Positions 1 to 7,133 of a stretch of DNA of 26,656 nt are shown here, piece after piece. The notes below the pieces were generated by a model, which saw only the letters and a list, made by a program, of their open reading frames with translations, had not been told where the DNA came from and did no database searches. Source of the DNA: an uncultured Clostridia bacterium (GTDB lineage: Bacteria; Bacillota; Clostridia; Christensenellales; Aristaeellaceae); contig CAKTYE010000035.1 in NCBI GenBank assembly GCA_934631985.1, positions 1-26,656 of the forward strand, written 5' to 3'. How positions within the stretch are numbered: the first letter of the stretch is position 1; each line of letters begins with the position of its first letter. A program made the position numbers and the translations under genes.

Positions 1-81
1 AGAACGATCCACATTTGCCTCCGGGAAGTATGTATGGTACCAGTCTTCTACATCCATCGTGATAATTGCGTATTTTTTCAT
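1..81 (-). CDS. Polysaccharide deacetylase, N-terminus only (cut by window edge)
   Basis: Only the first 27 codons lie inside the window. They begin with ATG at 81-79 and run off the left edge. The peptide MKKYAIITMDVEDWYHTYFP carries the D-V-E-D-W-Y-H opening typical of NodB-type polysaccharide deacetylases of the exopolysaccharide-locus subgroup, where the first Asp is part of the metal/catalytic set. A good ribosome binding site (GAGGAG on the minus strand, about 92-97) precedes the start. It follows the sugar transferase and a 62-residue gene in the same direction, so it is probably part of the same polysaccharide operon, acting on N-acetylated sugars of the polymer. The family call rests on a short motif; the rest of the protein cannot be seen. 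Confidence 0.72.
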   Translation of the reverse strand, partial: MKKYAIITMDVEDWYHTYFPEANVDRS

Positions 82-103
82 TTGATAAACTCCTCTGTTA
101 CTA

Positions 104-140
104 CCACAAAACAGCCCAGACTCATCTCAAAGAGTCTGAG
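104..140 (-). terminator. Terminator-like hairpin just upstream of the deacetylase gene
   Basis: Read on the minus strand, CAGACTC (138-132) pairs with GAGTCTG (123-117) around an 8-nt loop; the stem can be extended by two more pairs including a wobble. It is followed by CTGTTTTGTGG, a short U-rich run. It lies between the upstream operon genes and the deacetylase ribosome binding site, where a normal terminator would block the downstream gene. It could be an attenuator read through with LoaP. On the plus strand the same hairpin is followed by a T-rich stretch, so orientation is not certain. Confidence 0.45.
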
Positions 141-276
141 CCGTTTCTTTTCTCTTAAGCTCTTAATAATCCTGTAACTGCGTGAGCTACACATCGACAC
201 AGTTATGTGAACCACACAGCTACTACAGCTTTATTACTCATAGTCCTCTGCGCCACTCACTCATACCGCCATGAAA

Positions 277-505
277 GCTCTTGTCTTTATTCCTGATGAC
301 ACCATCATCTCGCCATAGGAATCCATGTATTTATGCCAGAAATCACTCATATCGCTACGGGAGTCCTTGCGTTTATTCCCGACAGCACCCTGCCTTTTCA
401 CTAGGAGACCTCGTATTTATGCCTGATAGCATTTCCATGACCGGGTTGAAAATCTCGATGATGTTGTCATCGAAACCCCTTGTTTATTCCTGACAGCACA
501 TTCCG
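277..505. repeat. Degenerate ~44-bp tandem repeat array in a gene-free region
   Basis: The 571 bases between 82 and 652 hold no convincing gene. Within them a block recurs on the plus strand with a core close to TTTATTCCTGACAGCACC, at core starts 286, 330, 372, 416 and 483. Spacing is 44, 42, 44 and 67 bases. Between cores a second conserved patch resembles TAGGAGTCCTTG. An inverted copy of the core is visible at about 606-631 (GGTGCTTTCAGGCATAAACA on the plus strand). Short open frames through it give repeated FIPDS-like peptides but switch frame and hit stops, so I read this as a noncoding interspersed repeat cluster or the remnant of one, not a protein. Confidence 0.6.
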
Positions 506-652
506 AGGAAATGTCGATTTTCACCCTCAGAAAGCGGTCAAAAAGCTCGATATTCAGTTGTTTTCTCCACTCATCGCCGTAGTTTGCCCCTCAGAAACTC
601 CCTCGGTGCTTTCAGGCATAAACAGGATAGCTCCCCTCCCTCGCATCCCAGT

Positions 653-841
653 TTATCCTTCAGAATCCCCATCCCAGCTTTCTGTCGCAAGCCCATCCCT
701 ATCTTTCTTCCCATTCCCCAAATTCAGCGCATAAATAGCCCACAACTGCGTATTCCGATCCAACCCGCGGTACAGCTTCACCAGCACCTGTTCTTCCTCC
801 GTCAACTCATCCATGCGCAGCGTTTTCTTCTCATTCTCCAT
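653..841 (-). CDS. Small acidic/helical protein of unknown function (62 aa)
   Basis: The ORF starts with ATG at 841 and ends with TAA at 653-655. The start is supported by a purine-rich ribosome binding site (GGGGAAGGAAG, about 848-858) and by its position 22 bases after the stop of the sugar transferase gene, which suggests co-transcription. The product is rich in Glu, Lys and Leu in its first half (ELTEEEQVLVKLYRGLD), likely helical, and ends in a disordered Gly/Asp-rich tail. There is no signal peptide or membrane segment. The helical part is loosely reminiscent of C-terminal helices seen in XRE-type regulators, but no DNA-binding domain is present. I do not recognise a family. The gene-free repeat region begins immediately downstream. 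Confidence 0.55.
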   Translation of the reverse strand: MENEKKTLRMDELTEEEQVLVKLYRGLDRNTQLWAIYALNLGNGKKDRDGLATESWDGDSEG

Positions 842-863
842 TACCAAGCACTTCCTTCCCCTA

Positions 864-2240
864 TCAGCCAGCCGCCTTGTCGCGAACCTCATACTTTAAG
901 TCGACCTTCTCCGCGCCAACGCCTTCCGTGCTTTCCTTGCTCGTCAAAATCTTCAGCGTCGCAAGCATAATGCACAGATCCTCCAGTACGCTCAACTTTG
1001 CAATGTACATCAGATCCATCGTCAGCTTGTCGTACGGCGTTGTGTTATACTTGCCGTACACCTGTGCATATCCGGTCAAACCAGCTTTCACCTGAAGCCG
1101 AAGCGCAAACTCTGGCAGCTCCTTCTCATACTCCGCGGCAATCTCCGGACGTTCGGGCCTCGGTCCAACGATCGTCATGTCTCCCTTCAAAATATTGATG
1201 AGCTGCGGCAGCTCGTCCAGTCGGCATGCGCGAATCACGCGTCCAACCTTCGTAATGCGCGGATCATTCTCACCCGCAGACAGCACCGCGCCGCTATACT
1301 TTTCCGCATCAACCCGCATGCTGCGGAATTTCAGAATGTTGAACTTCCTCCCGTCCTTCGTCAGTCGCACCTGCTTATAAAGTGCCGGGCCACCGTCACT
1401 CTTGATTGCCAGCGCCGTGACCAGCATGATCGGAGAGAGAACGATCAACGCCACGCCGGAAACAAGAATGTCCACCAGCCGTTTCACAAAAAGATACTCG
1501 GTTGAGGGATGGCACCGCCGACAATCCATAATCGGCAGATGCAGCATATGCAGCGGTTCCGCTGCGCTCATGATCACATCGCCGACCCGCGGCATCACCA
1601 GCGTCCGAATGTTGTGCGCAATGCAATACTTAATAATGATGTTGCGCTCATGGCTATGAATGCCACACAGAAAAACTTCCTTGTTTGCATCCAGCAGGTG
1701 CAAATTCTGAACGACTTCCTCTACCGGGTAGTTATCCGTCACTTCATACCGCTTTTCCAAACCATATTCCGAGATCAGATTCTCCATACCCTGCCGCACA
1801 TCATATACGACCACCGATTTCAGCGGCGGGTGTGTTTCGAAATACAGATTATGTGCAACCTTCGCCCAAAGCAGGCTCAGCAGGCACTGCCCCGCATAAG
1901 CTGCCAAACCGGGCCACAGGTTCGGGAAATGCGCAGACAGCATCCAAATGACCAGGACGGTCACGCAGTCTGTCACACCGGCAGCAATCATCTGCCCAAA
2001 CGCCATGTCCCGAATCTGCACAATCTGGAACCGAAAGCCGTCCAGCTGCCGCGCCATATAGTAGTAAGCACAGGCATACAGGCAAATTAAAATCGCCGAC
2101 ACCTGATGTGAGTTGACCGTCAGCGTCCGAGGCTCATAGTAGAGAAACCAGCACAGAAGGAACGGAACCAGCATCAACAAAATGTTGGCCAATTTTGCTA
2201 TCGGTGTAAAGATTTTCTTCCATTTGCTGTCCTTCTGCAT
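864..2240 (-). CDS. Polyprenyl-phosphate sugar phosphotransferase (exopolysaccharide priming enzyme)
   Basis: This 458-residue protein is a WcaJ/EpsL-type enzyme that transfers a sugar-1-phosphate from a nucleotide sugar to undecaprenyl phosphate, the first step of repeat-unit assembly at the membrane. The N-terminal ~110 residues are hydrophobic membrane segments. A soluble CoA-binding-like domain follows (about 130-250), then another hydrophobic segment (VDILVSGVALIVLSPIML). The C-terminal catalytic domain shows the family motifs KFRSMRVDAE, ITKVGRVIRACRLDELPQL, GDMTIVGPRPERPE and LQVKAGLTGYAQVYGKY. A ribosome binding site (AGGAGAG) precedes the ATG. The gene lies 14 bases after loaP in the same direction. 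The sugar it uses cannot be told from sequence; glucose or galactose are common in the family. Confidence 0.93.
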   Translation of the reverse strand: MQKDSKWKKIFTPIAKLANILLMLVPFLLCWFLYYEPRTLTVNSHQVSAILICLYACAYYYMARQLDGFRFQIVQIRDMAFGQMIAAGVTDCVTVLVIWMLSAHFPNLWPGLAAYAGQCLLSLLWAKVAHNLYFETHPPLKSVVVYDVRQGMENLISEYGLEKRYEVTDNYPVEEVVQNLHLLDANKEVFLCGIHSHERNIIIKYCIAHNIRTLVMPRVGDVIMSAAEPLHMLHLPIMDCRRCHPSTEYLFVKRLVDILVSGVALIVLSPIMLVTALAIKSDGGPALYKQVRLTKDGRKFNILKFRSMRVDAEKYSGAVLSAGENDPRITKVGRVIRACRLDELPQLINILKGDMTIVGPRPERPEIAAEYEKELPEFALRLQVKAGLTGYAQVYGKYNTTPYDKLTMDLMYIAKLSVLEDLCIMLATLKILTSKESTEGVGAEKVDLKYEVRDKAAG

Positions 2241-2254
2241 CGTTCTTTTCTCTC

Positions 2255-2773
2255 CTATTCCGTCTCGTCTTTATCCAATACCTCATACGAAAGCCAAACG
2301 CTTGTGACGTCGCCCGCAATGTCGAGCTGTATCTCCGCCATTTGCTTTCGTTTGTCCATTTTCAGTACCTTGCCGCGATAATGCTGCAGCAGTCCGTCCG
2401 TGATCTGCACCCTGCCGCCCACTTCAATGGCGGCAAGCACCCCCAGCAGACCATCCTTTTTCAGCAGCATCTCCGCCAGCTCGCGATCCCGTCCCATCAG
2501 GTAGCCTTCAGGCTCCTCCTCATAATGCAGCACGCGAATCACGTGGTCAATGCGCCGCAGTTCCGCCTTGGGATACGCGGCATTGGAGAACACAAACACA
2601 TACCCGGGCATCATCCGCTTCTGCTCGTCCATCCATGCGCCCTTACGAAAAATGCGCTTCACCTTTCTCGGTAAAAGCGCCTTCCCTGCCTGCTGCCGCT
2701 CAATCTCATGGGCCACATAGCCTTCGTGACCGGCCTCGCAAAACAGACATCGAATGTATTCGTATGCTTCCAA
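2255..2773 (-). CDS. loaP: LoaP-like specialised NusG paralogue (processive antiterminator)
   Basis: The 172-residue product has the NusG N-terminal (NGN) fold features, including RMMPGYVFVFSN (compare MPGYV in NusG), and a C-terminal KOW segment (VQITDGLLQHYRGKVLKMD). Its place inside a polysaccharide operon, not next to secE/rplK, marks it as a specialised paralogue; LoaP proteins of Firmicutes typically sit in exopolysaccharide or polyketide operons and allow RNA polymerase to pass intrinsic terminators. The start is a TTG at 2773-2771 with GGAAG about 10 bases upstream. 166 bases without a gene separate it from cpsB upstream; they contain only a weak 5-bp hairpin (about 2826-2840). Several terminator-like hairpins lie in this operon, which fits the role. 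It could instead be called an UpxY/NusG-like regulator, but the Gram-positive setting favours LoaP. Confidence 0.85.
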   Translation of the reverse strand: MEAYEYIRCLFCEAGHEGYVAHEIERQQAGKALLPRKVKRIFRKGAWMDEQKRMMPGYVFVFSNAAYPKAELRRIDHVIRVLHYEEEPEGYLMGRDRELAEMLLKKDGLLGVLAAIEVGGRVQITDGLLQHYRGKVLKMDKRKQMAEIQLDIAGDVTSVWLSYEVLDKDETE

Positions 2774-2939
2774 TGTATCACTTCCTGCCGCATGAAGATA
2801 TAGCTTCGCCCTACGCGCTTGCTGAGGCGTTTTTCACGCCCTGCGCGTTTCGCCCTGACTATCTCCATACGTTCCGCACTGCCACGCCATTGCTGTGATC
2901 AGCTAAAACATATGTCTGACGGTATCCCTTCGGCTGCTG

Positions 2940-3650
2940 TCAGCCATCCCAGATGCTTGTGGGCCCTTCGACGCAAAGCTGCCAGGCGGTCTCCCGCCCA
3001 AACTTTGCCTCCAGCGCCTCATATCCCGCCTCCATGCAGCACGGGCGCGTCGTTGTGTTGTGCGCGTCCGTTGCAAGCATGTCGATCCAGCCCGCGCGAA
3101 TTACCTTGCGGATCCAATGCTCCTCCCAGGGCGTGTGCCGCGCCAGCAGGGTCGCTGCATTCATCTGCATGCTGACCTCGTAACGCTCCCGCAGCTCCCG
3201 GATGCGATCCCCATGCCGAAGACATTTATAACGCTCCACATGGGCAACCAGCACATTGTATCCCGCAATGCCAAGATTTCGCGCCGCCTCGACCAGCCGC
3301 TCATAGGGCGCTGCCGGTGCAAACTCCACCAGCACCCATCTTGTCTGTGCCAGCGTCGGCACCTGTCCCTCATGAAGCAGCCGCGGCGTGTTGGATGTGT
3401 AGAAGATCTCCGCCCCCGGATACAGCTCCAAGTCCAGTCCTTTCCCCCGGCACCAGGCCTGCGCCTCATAAAGGTGCTGCCGATAAGTTGTTAAGGGGAA
3501 CTCCCTGCGGCCCGGTGTGGCATGCACTGTTGCGATGGCTGCACTCACGCCCTGCCGCGCCATCTCCCGGAGCATTTGCTGCGTCTCTTCAAACGACTTA
3601 GGCCCGTCGTCCACGCCCCAGAGGAAGTGTTGATGTACGTCCACAAACAT
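2940..3650 (-). CDS. cpsB: CpsB/YwqE-type PHP-family tyrosine-protein phosphatase
   Basis: This 236-residue protein opens with DVHQHFLWGVDDGPKSFEE, the metal-binding signature of CpsB/YwqE phosphatases (usually D-x-H-x-H-x-L-P-G-x-D-D-G). Other landmarks are IATVHATPG, VAHVERYKCL and LATDAHNTTTRP, which carry further metal-ligand His and Asp residues. It dephosphorylates the tyrosine kinase encoded just upstream, so the pair controls polymer length and export by cycling phosphorylation. The gene starts 5 bases after the kinase stop. Two normally conserved prolines (in ATPH and AHPER) are valine here, but the metal ligands are kept, so it should be active. An oligoalginate/histidinol-phosphatase-like role is unlikely given the neighbours. 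Confidence 0.92.
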   Translation of the reverse strand: MFVDVHQHFLWGVDDGPKSFEETQQMLREMARQGVSAAIATVHATPGRREFPLTTYRQHLYEAQAWCRGKGLDLELYPGAEIFYTSNTPRLLHEGQVPTLAQTRWVLVEFAPAAPYERLVEAARNLGIAGYNVLVAHVERYKCLRHGDRIRELRERYEVSMQMNAATLLARHTPWEEHWIRKVIRAGWIDMLATDAHNTTTRPCCMEAGYEALEAKFGRETAWQLCVEGPTSIWDG

Positions 3651-3655
3651 CGCGC

Positions 3656-4381
3656 TTATTTCTTACCTCTCTGTGTGTGCTGAACGTACTCGTTGGAGTA
3701 GTGGGAGTAATACGCTTTGTTGTAGTACTTCTTGGAGCTGATGCTGTCAAACGTCATCTTGTTGATGATGCAACCCAGCACCTGGCATCCCGCCTGCTCA
3801 ATCTGCTCCTTCGCCGCCACAAGCTCCTTGCGGCGGGTTTGACCAAACTCTACCGTGAAGACCGCGCCGTCGCAGTTCTGCGCAATCTCCGCCGCGTCGA
3901 TCACAACACCCACAGGCGGCGCGTCCACCAGTACTAGGTCGAAGTTCGCCGCCAGCGTATCCAGCATTTCCGCAAAGCTGGGCGAATCCAGCAGCGGCAC
4001 CGGGTTGCTCACATCACGTCCCGAGGGGATCACGCAGATCTGATATAGGTTCGACTGATAGATCACGTCCTCCAGCTCATTAAAGCCAGCCAGGTAATGG
4101 GCCAGTCCGATCCATTCCCCGTTTGTGGACATTTCGTAGCGCTTCACCATGAACGACCGCCGCAAATCAGCATCCACCACCACCACGCGCTTACCGCGCT
4201 TGGCAAGGTTCTGGGCAATCTGCATGGTCATGAAGCTCTTGCCCTCGCCTGCATTGCAGCTCGTCATCAGGATCTTGTGCAGGTTGTGTCCAGCAAAGGT
4301 GAGGTTGCTGCAAATGGCGTTCAATGCTTCCGTGCCTGCGTAATCCAGCGCCTCTACGCGCCCAATCCGCGTCTGTCTCAC
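3656..4381 (-). CDS. cpsD: CpsD/YwqD-type bacterial tyrosine kinase (BY-kinase)
   Basis: The 241-residue cytoplasmic ATPase has Walker A (SCNAGEGKS, residues 41-49), the BY-kinase Walker A' (VVVVDADLR, 66-74) and Walker B (DLVLVDAPP, 148-156). The C-terminus carries a tyrosine cluster (YYNKAYYSHYSNEY, six Tyr) that is autophosphorylated in the family. It works with the membrane activator encoded just upstream and is reset by the CpsB phosphatase downstream, tuning polysaccharide chain length. The start is GTG at 4381; its first bases overlap the stop of the preceding gene (GTGA), so translation is probably coupled. The usual Pro of the P-loop (PGEGKS) is Ala here, a tolerated change. Confidence 0.93.
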   Translation of the reverse strand: MRQTRIGRVEALDYAGTEALNAICSNLTFAGHNLHKILMTSCNAGEGKSFMTMQIAQNLAKRGKRVVVVDADLRRSFMVKRYEMSTNGEWIGLAHYLAGFNELEDVIYQSNLYQICVIPSGRDVSNPVPLLDSPSFAEMLDTLAANFDLVLVDAPPVGVVIDAAEIAQNCDGAVFTVEFGQTRRKELVAAKEQIEQAGCQVLGCIINKMTFDSISSKKYYNKAYYSHYSNEYVQHTQRGKK

Positions 4382-5148
4382 GCTTCCTCACCTTCCTTTC
4401 GGCTCCGCTTCGGTGCAACCGTTTTGTTCTCCTGCACAGGCATTGCGCCCAGCGTAGGCAGACCAACGTAGCGCTCAATGTCCTCCGCAGAGCGAATCTT
4501 GTCGTCCGTGATGAAGCGCACGGTGATCACGCCAGCCGCCAGCATAAAGCCCAGCAGGAAGCCAAGCATGATGTTCTTCGTCTTGCTCGGCGCGGAGGGG
4601 CTTGTCGGGAGCAGCGCTTCTTCAAAGAGGTTCGGCTCCTCGGTGTCCATGGTCGTCGCGATGAACTCCCGTGCCACCTGTGCGTAAGTGTCCGCAATCA
4701 GCTTTGCTTCCTGTGGGCTGGTACTCGTCACCGTAATGTACATGATGCGCGTATTGGTCGGATTGGAAACCGACAACATGCTCGCCAGCTGATTATAGCT
4801 GTACGACAGCCCCAACCGCTGAATGACCATCTCATGCACATGCCAGTTCTTAAAGACCTCCATATAGTCCGTGGCTAGGTATGAGCCGATCTGAAGATCA
4901 GACAGATTGATGGCAGCGCCGCTGGAATTCAGCACATACAGCTTGGAGGTCGCCGTATAGGTCGGCGTTACCATAAAATAGGTATACGCCCCCATCAGCA
5001 CCGCGCCTATCAACGCGCAGGCGATGATGATCTTCGCCTTTTCGATCAGCCGATAGAACAACTCTACCAGATCGATTTCCGTCTCGTTCTTGTCCCGCGG
5101 TGCCTGTGAAACCTTTTCTGTACCCGCTGCGCGGTTCTTCTCCGTCAT
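4378..5148 (-). CDS. YveK/CapA-type chain-length determinant, membrane activator of the tyrosine kinase
   Basis: This 256-residue protein has the Wzz-like layout. A short cytosolic N-terminus (TEIDLVELFYRLIEKAKI) is followed by a first transmembrane helix (IIACALIGAVLMGAYTYFMV), an outer domain containing TPTYTATSKLYVLN, a proline-rich stretch (LPTSPSAPSKTKN) and a second transmembrane helix (IMLGFLLGFMLAAGVITV). A cytosolic tail ends near VGLPTLGAMPV. In Firmicutes this protein is separate from its kinase and its tail activates CpsD. Here the two genes overlap by 4 bases, kinase immediately downstream. It likely sets polymer length during export. The ribosome binding site (AGAGG) is about 13 bases upstream of the ATG, somewhat far. 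Confidence 0.92.
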   Translation of the reverse strand: MTEKNRAAGTEKVSQAPRDKNETEIDLVELFYRLIEKAKIIIACALIGAVLMGAYTYFMVTPTYTATSKLYVLNSSGAAINLSDLQIGSYLATDYMEVFKNWHVHEMVIQRLGLSYSYNQLASMLSVSNPTNTRIMYITVTSTSPQEAKLIADTYAQVAREFIATTMDTEEPNLFEEALLPTSPSAPSKTKNIMLGFLLGFMLAAGVITVRFITDDKIRSAEDIERYVGLPTLGAMPVQENKTVAPKRSRKEGEEA

Positions 5149-5196
5149 CGCTCAAACTTTTCCTCTCACGTCAGCCTTTTGTGATCGTATTCTGTG

Positions 5197-5233
5197 CTGC
5201 TGCGGCACAGTCTGTTTCACCCTGCCGCAGCAG
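5197..5233 (-). other. Intra-operon hairpin between the secreted protein gene and the chain-length gene
   Basis: CTGCTGCGGC (5197-5206) and GCCGCAGCAG (5224-5233) form a perfect 10-bp stem with a 17-nt loop. It begins 9 bases beyond the stop of the 198-residue gene in the direction of transcription. No U-run follows on the minus strand, so it is not a classical terminator. It may be an RNA processing/stability element or a pause site. Confidence 0.5.
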
Positions 5234-5241
5234 TCTTTCCC

Positions 5242-5838
5242 TTACTGCTCAACCGGCTCGCTCAGCATCGCCAGCGCAACAGCCTTGCTGGAGACCATCT
5301 TCGTCATCACATCGGCAGGGATGTACACCGCCACCAGGCCATCCTCCTGAACCTCAGCCTGCAGCACGACCCATTTCGCCACGAACTTATCTTCCACGTT
5401 CTTTTCGCCGCTATAGAAGCCCATCAGTGCAACCAGCTTCTGGCCCACCGCATAGGGCGTTGCGAACTCAAACAGCGCCTTCACATCGCCCATGTCATCC
5501 TTGTAGCCGCTCTGATCCAAGGTCACAAACTCGTTCAGCTCCAGCGTCTTCAGGTCGAAGCCCTCGGGCAGCAGCGCGGCAACGGCCGTCTGCACCTCCT
5601 CAGGGAAATATTCGATAGGGGCCATGTTGTTCACATTCACCGCTTCAAACAGCTGTGCGATCTCCGCCAGCACTTCCTCCACGTCCTCATCCACAAACAC
5701 GACGAAGCCATCTGCCGACGGCTCCACCGAAACCACGCGGCTGGTGTTCGCCGTGGTCTTACTGGGGGTCGCCGCGAAAGCAGTCGCCGCCGTCAGTGCC
5801 AGTGCCAGAACCAGAAGAATGCTCGTCAACTTTTTCAT
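5242..5838 (-). CDS. Secreted protein of unknown function in the polysaccharide operon (198 aa)
   Basis: The product starts with a clear signal peptide: KK, a hydrophobic core (LTSILLVLALALTAATA) and an AFA|A cleavage site near residue 22. The mature part of about 175 residues is acidic, with no cysteines noticed, and alternates short hydrophobic strands and loops (for example DGFVVFVDEDVEEV and VYIPADVMTKMV). No lipobox, sortase motif or catalytic signature is visible. A ribosome binding site (AGGGGAGAG) precedes the ATG. It sits 30 bases after the LCP gene and before the chain-length determinant, so it is probably exported to the cell surface and may assist polymer export or anchoring. I do not recognise the family. 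Confidence 0.8.
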   Translation of the reverse strand: MKKLTSILLVLALALTAATAFAATPSKTTANTSRVVSVEPSADGFVVFVDEDVEEVLAEIAQLFEAVNVNNMAPIEYFPEEVQTAVAALLPEGFDLKTLELNEFVTLDQSGYKDDMGDVKALFEFATPYAVGQKLVALMGFYSGEKNVEDKFVAKWVVLQAEVQEDGLVAVYIPADVMTKMVSSKAVALAMLSEPVEQ

Positions 5839-5868
5839 GGTTATTCTCTCCCCTCAAATTTCCATGTT

Positions 5869-6930
5869 TCATTTATCTGTCACAGGCTCATAAAGCGTCT
5901 GCAACACCCATTGTACTGCCGCGCCCTCCGCGGGATGAAACTCCACATACCCGTCCGCACCCAGCGAATAGGAACCGTCCAGCGTCTCCACAGGCCCCCG
6001 CTCGTATTTATACGCACGGTTTGCCTCGTTGAGCAGCTTTCCCCGTTTGATATTCATGGTCACATGGTCGCCCAGGCTGTCCAGCAGTTCGCCAAGAAAA
6101 TTGGCGTTCTCGCTCAGCCGCTGTCGCAGCTGTTCCGCCGCAGCCTCCATGTATACCCGCTGACGGCTCATGCGGGCGTTGTTGGTACCGTCGCCCACGC
6201 TCATGCGGCTGCGGACGAAGGTTTCCGCCTGTTCGCCATGCAGCGTCAGCGTTGCGCCCTGCGTCATGGCGGTGTCTATATCGGAGAAGTCATCCTCCAG
6301 CGTCACCGTCACGCCGCCCAGCATGTCGTTCAGCGTACTGATGGCGCTCATGTCCATCGCCATGTAATAGCTGATGTGCGCGCCCTCCAGTAGGTTTTCC
6401 ACGGCAGTCACCGTGTTCTCGCAGCTTGCTTCCTCCGTCAGGCCGTAGCCATGGGACAGGCACAGCTGCATTTCCTTTGTGCCCACCGGATTGCCCAGCA
6501 CACCCAGCACCTGCACCGCCGTCATGGTGTCGCGCTCCAGCTGCAAGGTTTTGATCTCCCGCTGTTCGTGGTCGATGACCATCAGCAGCATGAAGTCCGC
6601 CTGACCGCCCTGCCGCGCGTTGATGCGCTCCGTGCCGTCCTCCCGGTCCACACCCATCAGCAGCAGCCGGGTCTGTCCCGTTCGCTCCGCATAGGTCTGT
6701 CCGTCATACGTCACCTGTCTGCGCTGACCGATCTGGCTTTGTGCCTCGCCCCGCGCCTGGGTCTCCGTCGTGGAGCGCTCCAACAGGGTGCTTCCCGCAT
6801 ACAGTCCGCCCGCGATGACAGCCACCGCCATCAGCGTGATCCAGCATTTTTTGCGGGTCACCCTCGCTTTTTTTCTGTTCTCCCTTGTCATGCCCTGTCG
6901 CTGCGCCGCCGTTCGTTGTCCGAACAGCAT
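5869..6930 (-). CDS. LytR-CpsA-Psr (LCP) family cell-wall ligase
   Basis: This 353-residue protein has a basic cytosolic N-terminus (TRENRKKARVTRKK), one transmembrane helix (CWITLMAVAVIAGGLYAGS) and an extracellular LCP domain. Family landmarks are RLLLMGVDRED, ADFMLLMVIDHEQREIKTL, LERDTMT, YYMAMDMSAISTLNDMLGGV and NNARMSRQRVYMEAAAEQL, which include the conserved arginines that bind the polyprenyl diphosphate head group. LCP enzymes move the finished polymer from its lipid carrier to peptidoglycan. It is the first gene of the operon. The ATG at 6930 is preceded by AGGAGGTG (6942-6949) about 11 bases away; an internal ATG at codon 14 is a less supported alternative. Confidence 0.9.
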   Translation of the reverse strand: MLFGQRTAAQRQGMTRENRKKARVTRKKCWITLMAVAVIAGGLYAGSTLLERSTTETQARGEAQSQIGQRRQVTYDGQTYAERTGQTRLLLMGVDREDGTERINARQGGQADFMLLMVIDHEQREIKTLQLERDTMTAVQVLGVLGNPVGTKEMQLCLSHGYGLTEEASCENTVTAVENLLEGAHISYYMAMDMSAISTLNDMLGGVTVTLEDDFSDIDTAMTQGATLTLHGEQAETFVRSRMSVGDGTNNARMSRQRVYMEAAAEQLRQRLSENANFLGELLDSLGDHVTMNIKRGKLLNEANRAYKYERGPVETLDGSYSLGADGYVEFHPAEGAAVQWVLQTLYEPVTDK

Positions 6931-6963
6931 GCACCCCGGCGCACCTCCTCTCTCCTGAAGGAA

Positions 6964-6993
6964 CGGAAAACAGCCCCCGAGCTTTCCCGGCTG
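6964..6993 (-). terminator. Terminator-like hairpin in the operon leader, before the LCP gene
   Basis: On the minus strand, CAGCC (6993-6989) pairs with GGCTG (6975-6971), with extra GC pairing possible inside, followed directly by TTTTCCG. It lies 34 bases before the first start codon and about 135 bases after the promoter, so it would act as an attenuator of the whole operon. The U-run is short (four), so its strength is uncertain. Confidence 0.5.
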
Positions 6994-7051
6994 GTCCTCT
7001 GTATCTTCAGTGTTGTTTCACTTCCTTCGGAGATTCTCGTTGCACAAGTTG

Positions 7052-7106
7052 GGAGGACGCAAAGTGCGTATCGCTCCATCTGCGTTTGACTTGTATTACG
7101 CAGACG
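7052..7106 (-). promoter_or_regulatory. Tandem leader hairpins, candidate antiterminator RNA element
   Basis: The transcribed leader folds into two adjacent hairpins. The first pairs CGTCTGCGT (7106-7098) with ACGCAGATG (7085-7077), 9 bp with one G-U pair. The second, on the minus strand, is GGAG-CGAT-ACGCA-CTT-TGCGT-C-CTCC (7077-7052), two helices with an internal loop. They lie between the promoter and the leader terminator, the place where LoaP-responsive RNA hairpins are found in other bacteria. That they bind LoaP is inference. Confidence 0.45.
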
Positions 7107-7133
7107 TTGCTCCTCCCCGGAAATAACGACTTT

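Noticed and set aside
277..505. Possible CRISPR array
   Set aside because: Units are too divergent, the spacing has no conserved-repeat/unique-spacer pattern, and no cas genes are present.
281..734. Two short plus-strand ORFs encoding FIPDS/FMPDS-like repeated peptides
   Set aside because: The peptide repeats shift frame from unit to unit and no ribosome binding site fits; they reflect the 44-bp DNA repeat rather than a protein.
2659..2868. 69-codon minus-strand ORF overlapping the start of loaP
   Set aside because: Arginine-rich, no domain, and it overlaps in another frame the well-supported loaP start.
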